From positions 1 to 7,214 of the forward strand of contig CASDWR010000110.1 in the NCBI GenBank assembly GCA_949284665.1: 7,214 bases of DNA, written 5' to 3'. Shown piece after piece: positions 1 through 5,934 of this stretch. Under the pieces are notes generated by a model. The model saw only the letters and a program-made list of their open reading frames with translations, searched no databases and was not told where the DNA came from. Numbering within the stretch: position 1 is the first letter of the stretch; every line of letters starts with the position of its first letter. This stretch comes from an uncultured Rikenellaceae bacterium. GTDB lineage: Bacteria > Bacteroidota > Bacteroidia > Bacteroidales > Rikenellaceae. A program made the position numbers and the translations under genes.

Positions 1-1026
1 AAGCAGAATCAACAGGAGTACGACGGCATGAACGATTCCGGCTACGGGAGTACGGCCGCCGTTGTTGATATTGGTCATGGTTCGAGCAATTGCCCCCGTA
101 ACGGGAATTCCGCCGAAAATGGGGGTTGCAATGTTGGCGACACCCTGGGCGATCAGTTCGGTATTGGAATTGTGCCGGTCACCGGTTGCACCGTCTGCAA
201 CGGTTGCCGAGAGAAGTGATTCTACGGCTCCGAGAATGGCAATCGTGAAGGCTACGGGCAGGAGGGTATTGATGGTTTCCATGTTGAAATGGAATCCGGT
301 CGGGGCGGGAACCGATGCTTTGATTTCGAAATGGTCGCCGATTGTTTCGATGGAGTCGATGCCGCATTTGTTCCGCAGGATCCATGAGACGAGAGTCATT
401 GCTACGATCGCTATCAGCGATCCGGGCAGTTTACGTGTAATTTTCGGTGAGAAGGCAATGATCAGTATGGTGGCGACTCCGATGGCTACAGCCCAGGGAT
501 TGATCGTATCGGCATGTTGGAAGTAGACGGCCCATTTGGAGAGAAAGTCGGCAGGTACCGTGTCGATACGCATACCCAGCAGATCTTTGATTTGGGTGGT
601 GAAAATGGTCAATGCAATACCGCCCGTAAAACCGACGACAATCGGATACGGGATGAACTTGATCATTGCTCCGAGTCGGAAGATCCCCATTATCAGAAGG
701 ATAATTCCTGCCATGATCGTTGCGATGGCAAGTCCTTCGAGGCCGAATTTTGCAATGATTCCGTAGACGATAACGATGAATGCTCCAGTCGGGCCTCCGA
801 TCTGCACGTTGCAACCTCCCAGTAGAGAAACGATGAATCCTCCGATAATGGCGGTTATAAGCCCTTTTTCCGGACTGACGCCCGATGCGATACCGAAAGC
901 AATGGCAAGCGGCAGAGCAACGATTCCCACGATGACACCGGCCATCAGATCGGAAAGGAATTGAGGTCGTGTGTAGTTTTTTAAGGTAGTGAAGAGTTTG
1001 GGTTCGAAGTCAATCTTTTTATTCAC
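1..1026 (-). CDS. SulP family anion permease, N-terminal 342 residues (3' end outside window)
   Basis: Inner-membrane transporter of the SulP (SLC26-like) family, which moves sulfate, bicarbonate or related anions, usually with Na+ or H+. The frame is open from a GTG at 1026 to the left edge, with an in-frame TAA 21 bases upstream of the GTG. The N-terminus shows the family signature: [20 protein letters not shown] (residues 26-45), then IGGPTGAF (76-83), an [10 protein letters not shown] segment (269-278) and a stretch around 290-335 containing [12 protein letters not shown] and GRTPVAG. About ten hydrophobic segments are visible. The missing part should hold the last helices and a cytosolic STAS domain, since the family is commonly about 550 residues. 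GTG is the most likely start: the next ATG (residue 28) would remove part of the conserved first helix region. The substrate cannot be decided from the sequence; both sulfate and bicarbonate are possible. A TAnnTTTG box lies about 45 bases upstream. Confidence 0.93.
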   Translation of the reverse strand, partial: MNKKIDFEPKLFTTLKNYTRPQFLSDLMAGVIVGIVALPLAIAFGIASGVSPEKGLITAIIGGFIVSLLGGCNVQIGGPTGAFIVIVYGIIAKFGLEGLAIATIMAGIILLIMGIFRLGAMIKFIPYPIVVGFTGGIALTIFTTQIKDLLGMRIDTVPADFLSKWAVYFQHADTINPWAVAIGVATILIIAFSPKITRKLPGSLIAIVAMTLVSWILRNKCGIDSIETIGDHFEIKASVPAPTGFHFNMETINTLLPVAFTIAILGAVESLLSATVADGATGDRHNSNTELIAQGVANIATPIFGGIPVTGAIARTMTNINNGGRTPVAGIVHAVVLLLILL

Positions 1027-1308
1027 GTTTTTTATTGTTGAAAATTACCAGTTATATTTTCTGCGGCGGCAAAGATATTCATTTCCGGATGAAATATATC
1101 GATTCGGGAGTAAAAAAGGGATCGATCTCCGGGATAGGGGGGTGTTCGTATCGATTGCCCAGTCATTCCGGGTCATCTCTCCGGATGGCTGTGATTTTTC
1201 GAGAGGCGTGCCGTAGTCGGTTATTTCGACCGGTCCAATGGAGGGGCATGAAAGTGTCGGGAGTGTCAGGTTGCCGGAATGGCCTTTTCGGAGTTGGCGG
1301 GCGACCGT
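1027..1308. other. Intergenic region between the SLOG gene and the SulP gene
   Basis: This 282-base gap holds the SulP promoter box at its left end and otherwise no supported gene. Open frames crossing it are short (a 43-codon minus-strand frame runs into the promoter) and do not resemble proteins I know. I found no strong stem plus T-run terminator after the SLOG stop codon. A short T-run lies on the minus strand (forward A-run at 1112-1117), but the only symmetry beside it is a loopless GATCGATC palindrome, which is not a credible hairpin. It is notably longer than the other gaps on this strand. Confidence 0.5.
1070..1077 (-). promoter_or_regulatory. Bacteroides-type -7 box (TATCTTTG) for the SulP gene
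   Basis: On the minus strand this reads TATCTTTG, an exact match to the TAnnTTTG -7 element of Bacteroidota primary-sigma promoters. It faces the SulP start at 1026 and would give a leader of about 35-40 bases. I see no good TTTG -33 element at the usual distance. Just upstream, ATTTC-N5-GAAAT (1081-1095) is a short inverted repeat that could be an operator or chance. Confidence 0.55.
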
Positions 1309-1851
1309 TTACGACAGGGGAAGAACCGGATCGAGGAGGTTGATGATCGGCAACCCGGACTTTTGTGCTTTTCGACAGGTATACTGTGTCCCGCCGCGTT
1401 GTCCGTCGTAACAAGCGATGATCAGAGAGGCGTGGTCGACGAGATAGTCGTTCCGGCGAAAGAAACATTCGCGATGGTAATTTTCCGACAGAACGACAAT
1501 CCGGTCTGCAGCGTCGAGAGTTCGGTGGTAAAGGTCCCGGTATTCCGGACGAAACGAGTGTACTTGATCGCGATATGGAATGACTGCATGGAGCCTGATA
1601 TCCGGGCAGATACCGTTTCGCTTGAGTCGAAGAGTCTCGTCGGCAGCCCAGAGATCAAATCCTTCCGCCATACCGCACAGGAAAATGCGATAACCGTTGT
1701 CGTAGCAACGACGGACCGTTTGGGCGATAGCCGTGCGAATTTCGTCCTGTCGATCGGATCCGTCGGCACGATGGGGGATCTTTTCGGGGCGATAGCCGGT
1801 AAATGCCACGCTTGAACTCTTATCTTCAGTCATGGTTGTTGTGTGTTTCAT
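1309..1851 (-). CDS. SLOG-superfamily (YpsA/DUF1273-like) nucleotide-binding-fold protein
   Basis: A small cytosolic protein of 180 residues (or 174). It has the layout of the YpsA/DUF1273 branch of the SLOG (SMF/DprA-LOG) Rossmann-like superfamily: SVAFTGYRPEK near the N-terminus (14-24), a glycine-rich GMAEGFDLWAADE segment (60-72), VIPYRDQ (90-96), and a C-terminal RRNDYLVDHASLIIACYDG-QRGGT-YT region (132-158) expected at the ligand pocket. SLOG domains bind nucleotides or nucleotide-like ligands; the exact function of this branch is not established. Two starts are possible: ATG at 1851, overlapping the upstream channel gene by 26 bases, or ATG at 1833, giving an ATGACTGA overlap of 8 bases. 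The second is typical of translational coupling, and both leave the domain intact. The overlap means it is very likely co-transcribed with the channel. There is no signal peptide or membrane segment. Confidence 0.85.
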   Translation of the reverse strand: MKHTTTMTEDKSSSVAFTGYRPEKIPHRADGSDRQDEIRTAIAQTVRRCYDNGYRIFLCGMAEGFDLWAADETLRLKRNGICPDIRLHAVIPYRDQVHSFRPEYRDLYHRTLDAADRIVVLSENYHRECFFRRNDYLVDHASLIIACYDGQRGGTQYTCRKAQKSGLPIINLLDPVLPLS

Positions 1852-3187
1852 CGTTCGGACGATGCAAAGATACGGAATCTTCCGCTGGTTTCGGCACCCG
1901 ATGGAAATCGGCCCCTGTCGGATACTGGAAAACCGCCAGTTCGAAACAGGGGATGACGGACATGATGTGGTCGAAAACTTCTGCCTGTATGGTTTCGTAT
2001 GCGACCCAGTCTGTGGTGTCGGTGAAAAAATAGACCTGTACCGGTATGCCTGCTTCTGTGGGTTGCAGATGGCGTACCATATACATCATCCCTTTGTTGC
2101 GGGAAGGCAATGTGTCTAAGTACCGGGTCAGGTAGATGCGGAACAGACCGATGTTCGTAAAAGCCGAACGGTTGACCGACTCGGCAATGTCGGAGGGGGA
2201 TGTTTGTCCGGTTTGTGCATGCGCGGAAATGTAATCGTGCAGAAGGTTGAGTCGGGTAAGCCGGTCGATGAGTCCCGGAGAACAGAACTTTACGGTCGAT
2301 ATGTCGATATTGATCGATCGCATGACCCGTCTGCCGCCGGAAAGGGTCATTGAGTTCCAGTTTTTAAATGATTCGGAGGTGAGTACGTAGGGAGGAATCA
2401 TGGTGGTCGTGTTGTCGAAATTGTCGATTTTTACGGTGTTGAGAGTGACTTCCCTTACGGTCCCGTCGATGTCGTATGTCGGCATGCTGATCCAGTCTCC
2501 GGGTTTCAGCATACGGTCTTCGGATATGAGTACGCCCGATACCAGGCCGAGGATGCTGTTGCGAAAAATGAGCATCAGGATGGCGGCAGAAGCCCCCAGG
2601 CCGGTCAACAGGTTGGCAGGTGATTTGTTGACCACGATGCTTACGACGATGATGCAGCCGATACAGAACAATAGAATCTGGATTACCTGCAACAGACTTT
2701 TCAGAGGGCGTGCCCGATAGTTTTTGTTGTGGTTGAGTATGTTGAACAATACTTTGAAAACAGTGTTGACAAAACTGAGCAACAGGATTGTCAGACAGAT
2801 GTCCAGCACTCTGTGAACGATGGTCGAGCTTTTGGTCTCCGGCTCGATGGCCAACGGAATGAGAATGTAGAGAATAATCAGGGAGACGAAGACGGCGATC
2901 TTTTTCATGTTTTCCGGATCGAGGATCATGCCGATCCGGTCATCCGGAGAAAAACGTTTGCTGAGCAGACGTACGGAAAAGATCAGTCCGAAGCGCAACA
3001 ACCACCACACCAGCAAGGAAAATGCAATGACGAAAAGAAGTACGGAATAATCCGTCGGGTTTCCTTCGTGCATGTGGATGCCTGTTGCATCGAGCAACTT
3101 GTGCATGAAGTCGATCAGATCGTTTCTCAAGGAAATTGCGGGATCCATGACCAATCGGAATAGCGAATAAGACGAAAATACCCGCAT
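1826..3187 (-). CDS. ybdG: MscS-family mechanosensitive channel, YbdG (miniconductance) type
   Basis: Inner-membrane channel that opens under membrane tension to release solutes on hypo-osmotic shock. Residue positions are from ATG 3187 (453 residues). Hydrophobic helices lie near 47-75, 97-115, 126-150 and 167-187. The pore helix region, LLTGLGASAAILMLIFRNSI (193-212), resembles that of E. coli YbdG, followed by the beta domain (DWISMPTYDIDGTVREVTLN, 231-250). YbdG-specific blocks follow: SFKNWNSM, SGGRRVMRSI, TNIGLFRIYL, a MVRHLQP segment, and a C-terminal QAEVFDHI/PTG block. Length suits the YbdG branch (E. coli about 415) rather than the shorter MscS. ATG at 3148 (residue 14, 440 residues) aligns better with the YbdG N-terminus and may be the true start. 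It lies 52-91 bases after the antiporter and overlaps the SLOG gene, suggesting one operon. A weak AAGGTTTG (3195-3202) is the only promoter-like site upstream. Confidence 0.92.
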   Translation of the reverse strand: MRVFSSYSLFRLVMDPAISLRNDLIDFMHKLLDATGIHMHEGNPTDYSVLLFVIAFSLLVWWLLRFGLIFSVRLLSKRFSPDDRIGMILDPENMKKIAVFVSLIILYILIPLAIEPETKSSTIVHRVLDICLTILLLSFVNTVFKVLFNILNHNKNYRARPLKSLLQVIQILLFCIGCIIVVSIVVNKSPANLLTGLGASAAILMLIFRNSILGLVSGVLISEDRMLKPGDWISMPTYDIDGTVREVTLNTVKIDNFDNTTTMIPPYVLTSESFKNWNSMTLSGGRRVMRSINIDISTVKFCSPGLIDRLTRLNLLHDYISAHAQTGQTSPSDIAESVNRSAFTNIGLFRIYLTRYLDTLPSRNKGMMYMVRHLQPTEAGIPVQVYFFTDTTDWVAYETIQAEVFDHIMSVIPCFELAVFQYPTGADFHRVPKPAEDSVSLHRPNDETHNNHD

Positions 3188-3222
3188 CTTCCTGCAAACC
3201 TTCGGCCAAACACGACATCTCC

Positions 3223-3239
3223 CGGATCAGGGCGATCCG
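3223..3239 (-). repeat. Small inverted repeat directly after the antiporter stop codon
   Basis: CGGATC-N5-GATCCG forms a perfect 6-base-pair stem with a 5-base loop, placed immediately after the antiporter TGA and before the channel gene. There is no T-run after it, so it is not a standard intrinsic terminator. It could slow 3' decay of the antiporter message, or be chance. Confidence 0.35.
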
Positions 3240-4892
3240 TCAAACCGTTTTCGTTATATCGTTATTGGGATTTGTCCCGTTGGGTGGGAGTTCCGTGTTG
3301 CCGATTTTCTCCTGCGGTGGCTGGTTGGAGGGTGTCTCCGTGGCTTCGTCGGAGAGAATCTCTTCGGGTGTGGCCAGGCGGGGCTGAATCAGAGAAAGAG
3401 CATTTTTGAAGAATTTTTTCCGGCGAGACGGTTTCATGGTCGTATACTCTTTCGAAATGGAGGGGTCGTCAGTGGAAATGAACAGAATTTTGTCGCCGAG
3501 CAGCAGTTTGGTGTCGCCTTTCGGGACGATGTAACTGTTCCCCCGTCGGATCATCATTACCAGCGTGTTGGGTGGCAGGTGAATCTCTTTCAGGGTGTTT
3601 CCGGCTGTGAGAAATTTCTCATTGACTTCGGTTTCGGTGAGTGAAGCCTTGATTTCATCGGGCATGTCGATTCCGAAGCTGTCCTCTTTTACTTCCGTGG
3701 ACAGATGCAGAAGGTTGGCCATGTAGCTGACCGTGGTTCCCTGAATCAACAACGAGATGATGGTGATGAAAAAGACGGTGTTGAAAATGATGTGGGCATT
3801 TTCCAGTCCGGCTACGAGGGGGTAGGTTGCGAAGATGATGGGGACAGCCCCTCTCAGCCCTACCCATGATACGTACAGGCGCCCCTTAAATGAGATCTTC
3901 GGGAATGGCAGCAGGCAAAGAAAAACAGCAATCGGTCTGGCGAACAGAATCATGAATATCCCCACCAGAAGCCCGATCTCGATAACATCCAACAGTTCGT
4001 GAGGGTTTACGAGCAGTCCCAGTGTGAGGAACATGGCGATTTGAAAGAGCCAGGAGAATCCGTCGAAGAAGGTGGTCAGGCTTTTTTTGTAGGCGATATT
4101 GTGGTTCCCGACCACCAGTCCGGCGATGTAAACGGCCAGATATCCGTTTCCCTTGATCAGTTCCGTGAACGAGAGGGTGAAAAAAACCAGGGCAAGCAGC
4201 AGTACGGAGTAAAGCGATTTATTGCCGATGTTGATCGTGTTGATGATTCGAACGGTCAGTTTCCCGAGCAGAAATCCGGCGCCGGCACCGATGACCATCT
4301 GAATGAAAAACATGAACAAAGCATCCGGAAAACCGAGATTCCCCTCTGCGATCGCCTGTATCAACAGGACGGTAAGGATATAGGCCATCGGGTCGTTGCT
4401 CCCGCTTTCCAGTTCAAGCAGCGGACGCAGGTTTTGTTTGAGCCCCTGTTTTTTGGAGCGGAGGATCGAGAATACGGAGGCGGAATCGGTGGATGACATG
4501 ACGGCTGCCAGAAGGAAGGATTCGGGCAATGAGATGCTCAAGCCGAACAGGTCGCTTATCAGATAGATGAACAGACCGGTCAAAGTAGCTGTCAATGCGA
4601 CCCCTGCGGTGGCAAGCACTACCCCCTCACCGATTACGGGTTTGATTTCGGATGCTTTGGTATCCATACCGCCCGAGAAGAGAATGATGCTCAATGCGAT
4701 CATTCCGATAAACTGAGCCGCTTCCGGGCTGTTGAACTGGATGCCGAGACCATCGCTTCCGAAAAGCATGCCCACGGTCAGGAAAAGCAACAGGGCTGGA
4801 GCTCCGAACTTGTATCCCGCTTTCCCTGCCAATACGCTGATGAACAGGAGTATGGAACTTACGAGGACAATATTTCCGCTGGTGATAATCAT
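3240..4892 (-). CDS. CPA1-family K+(Na+)/H+ antiporter with TrkA-C domain (NhaP2/CvrA-like)
   Basis: Inner-membrane monovalent cation/proton antiporter, 550 residues from ATG 4892. About a dozen hydrophobic helices occupy residues 7-395. Diagnostic motifs are STDSASVFSILRSK (134-147), LELESGSNDPMA (159-170) with the Asn-Asp pair of electroneutral CPA1 exchangers at 166-167, GNGYLAVYIAGLVVGN (248-263) and WVGLRGAVPI (343-352). A cytosolic TrkA-C/RCK-C domain follows at roughly 415-475 (KEIHLPPNTLVMMIRRG, then GD and LLLGDKILFIS), as in NhaP2/CvrA, where it probably senses a ligand. No NAD-binding RCK-N half is present. The last 60-70 residues are a basic then Pro/Asn/Glu-rich, probably disordered tail. 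Motifs favour K+/H+ or Na+/H+ exchange for pH and K+ control; the ion cannot be fixed by sequence. It has its own likely promoter in the 147-base gap behind the tonB-like gene and is followed by the channel gene. Confidence 0.93.
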   Translation of the reverse strand: MIITSGNIVLVSSILLFISVLAGKAGYKFGAPALLLFLTVGMLFGSDGLGIQFNSPEAAQFIGMIALSIILFSGGMDTKASEIKPVIGEGVVLATAGVALTATLTGLFIYLISDLFGLSISLPESFLLAAVMSSTDSASVFSILRSKKQGLKQNLRPLLELESGSNDPMAYILTVLLIQAIAEGNLGFPDALFMFFIQMVIGAGAGFLLGKLTVRIINTINIGNKSLYSVLLLALVFFTLSFTELIKGNGYLAVYIAGLVVGNHNIAYKKSLTTFFDGFSWLFQIAMFLTLGLLVNPHELLDVIEIGLLVGIFMILFARPIAVFLCLLPFPKISFKGRLYVSWVGLRGAVPIIFATYPLVAGLENAHIIFNTVFFITIISLLIQGTTVSYMANLLHLSTEVKEDSFGIDMPDEIKASLTETEVNEKFLTAGNTLKEIHLPPNTLVMMIRRGNSYIVPKGDTKLLLGDKILFISTDDPSISKEYTTMKPSRRKKFFKNALSLIQPRLATPEEILSDEATETPSNQPPQEKIGNTELPPNGTNPNNDITKTV

Positions 4893-4963
4893 GTGTCGAG
4901 CAATCTGTGGGTGGATTTTGGAATCGTCGGGTTTTTCTATGTCGCGAGATATCCGTATGGATG

Positions 4964-4971
4964 CAAATATA
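4964..4971 (-). promoter_or_regulatory. Bacteroides-type -7 box (TATATTTG) for the antiporter gene
   Basis: The minus strand reads TATATTTG, an exact TAnnTTTG match, in the 147-base gap between the tonB-like stop and the antiporter start at 4892. Predicted leader length is about 65 bases. No clear -33 TTTG is present. It would let the antiporter/channel/SLOG group be expressed independently of the tonB-like gene. Confidence 0.55.
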
Positions 4972-5039
4972 GTGTTTTTCCTGATGAATCCGGATTTCGA
5001 GGCCGGGACAATGCAGGATATTCGTGTCGGGGTTGTCGA

Positions 5040-5852
5040 CTAGTGGGGTATGAAAATGTAGGTGATAGTTCCGTTTTGTTTGGTTGGGGCGGAAGGATTG
5101 ACGTTGAATCGGGATTTGCGGGCGGCTTCCAGAGCGGTGGTTGTCATGCAATAATCGTTTGAGGAGCGTCCCTGATTCACATCGGCGGCGATCACATCTC
5201 CATTGCGATCGACCGTAATGTCGACCACGACCCGGCCGCCTCCTTCGCATTGATAGGCGGGGACGAAAAGATATGCGGCCGTTCGCAGAGGATTTGTCAG
5301 GGAAAAGGATACCGTTACGCGTCCTTCGATTTTCGCATCGCTCTGTTTGCCGCTCCCTTTTCCGGCACGGTGCGCATCGATCATGGCCTGTTCTTCGCGC
5401 AACCCTTGTTCATATTGCCTGCGACTGGCGGCCATGTGTTCCTGGACCTTGCTGGCGCTGTTGTAAATTTCTTCGGCATTGCTACCCCGGTCGTCCGGAA
5501 GATTTTTGTCGAGTTCGGCATTTTCATTGGATGCCGCATTGCGAACATCCCTGAAATCGTCCAGGGCTCGTTGCTCTTCGTTGAGCTTCCGGTTGAGTTC
5601 TTCGGCTTTTTCGAGTTCCTGACGCAACTTTTCCAGATCATCGAAATCCACGATGATTTGTGCGGTAGCCGTTCGTTTTTCGAGGATGATTTTGGAAGAT
5701 AGAAATGCGATACCCAACACCAGATAGACGATGATGGTGATGCATAATGCTGCCCGGTGTTCGTACACCCACTCTCCGGAGTCGGTTTTCCGACGTTCGA
5801 AAGGAAGTCGAATTTCAGGACGTTGCACTTTGTTTTCCTTCGGTTTTTGCAT
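5040..5852 (-). CDS. TonB/TolA-like energy transducer, TonB C-terminal domain
   Basis: Single-pass inner-membrane protein of 270 residues with a periplasmic TonB C-terminal domain. From ATG 5852: a basic cytosolic N-terminus (1-33), one membrane anchor (about 34-57, ALCITIIVYLVLGIAFLSSK), a charged Glu/Lys/Arg-rich helical or coiled-coil stretch (70-105, continuing more loosely to 160), a Gly/Lys linker (163-172), then the TonB fold (about 193-270) with GGGRVVVDITVDRNGDV (204-220), a TTTALEAARKSRFN helix (237-250) and the closing strand GTITYIFIPH (261-270). The spacer lacks the Pro-Glu/Pro-Lys repeats of classical TonB and looks more like TolA. Two cysteines (202, 235) sit in the periplasmic domain. 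Its role is probably to link inner-membrane energy to outer-membrane transport or integrity; no exbB/exbD genes are adjacent here. An in-frame TTG at 5861 could extend it by 3 residues, but ATG is preferred. Confidence 0.85.
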   Translation of the reverse strand: MQKPKENKVQRPEIRLPFERRKTDSGEWVYEHRAALCITIIVYLVLGIAFLSSKIILEKRTATAQIIVDFDDLEKLRQELEKAEELNRKLNEEQRALDDFRDVRNAASNENAELDKNLPDDRGSNAEEIYNSASKVQEHMAASRRQYEQGLREEQAMIDAHRAGKGSGKQSDAKIEGRVTVSFSLTNPLRTAAYLFVPAYQCEGGGRVVVDITVDRNGDVIAADVNQGRSSNDYCMTTTALEAARKSRFNVNPSAPTKQNGTITYIFIPH

Positions 5853-5873
5853 CGGCAGCAATCAATAATCAAG

Positions 5874-5881
5874 CAAAAGTA
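5874..5881 (-). promoter_or_regulatory. Bacteroides-type -7 box (TACTTTTG) for the tonB-like gene
   Basis: The minus strand reads TACTTTTG, an exact TAnnTTTG match, 21 bases before the ATG at 5852, so the leader would be only about 15 bases. It stands back to back with the lpxC box, 21 bases apart. Confidence 0.6.
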
Positions 5882-5902
5882 CTATTTCTTTCAAAAAATT
5901 AA

Positions 5903-5910
5903 TACCTTTG
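5903..5910 (+). promoter_or_regulatory. Bacteroides-type -7 box (TACCTTTG) for lpxC-fabZ
   Basis: TACCTTTG is an exact TAnnTTTG match ending 24 bases before the lpxC ATG at 5935. Transcription would start near 5916-5918, giving a short A-rich leader (cacaaaaataacg) of the kind Bacteroidota use in place of a Shine-Dalgarno site. A TTTC at 5885-5888 is the nearest, poorly spaced, -33 candidate. Confidence 0.62.
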
Positions 5911-5934
5911 CAGCACAAAAATAACGATGGACAT

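Noticed and set aside
62..526. A 154-codon plus-strand frame in the first kilobase
   Set aside because: It is antisense to the SulP gene, whose family motifs are unambiguous on the minus strand.
1111..1130. Possible intrinsic terminator for the SLOG gene (T-run on the minus strand)
   Set aside because: The adjacent symmetry is a GATCGATC palindrome with no loop, so no stable stem-loop precedes the T-run.
1309..3187. SLOG protein plus membrane channel as an anti-phage defence pair
   Set aside because: Some SLOG proteins are linked to conflict systems, but this channel is a housekeeping YbdG type, there is no nucleotide-second-messenger synthase or nuclease nearby, and the context is core envelope genes.
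3999..4496. A 165-codon plus-strand open frame inside the antiporter gene
   Set aside because: Composition is highly charged and Gln/Gly-rich, the usual antisense shadow of a membrane protein; no domain is recognisable.
4627..5250. A 207-codon minus-strand frame spanning the antiporter start and the tonB-like 3' end
   Set aside because: Arg/His-rich frame-shifted reading of two real genes and the gap between them.
5250..5702. A 150-codon plus-strand frame with hydrophobic Phe-rich translation
   Set aside because: Antisense of the Glu/Lys-rich coiled coil of the tonB-like gene, which naturally reads as Phe/Leu-rich on the other strand.
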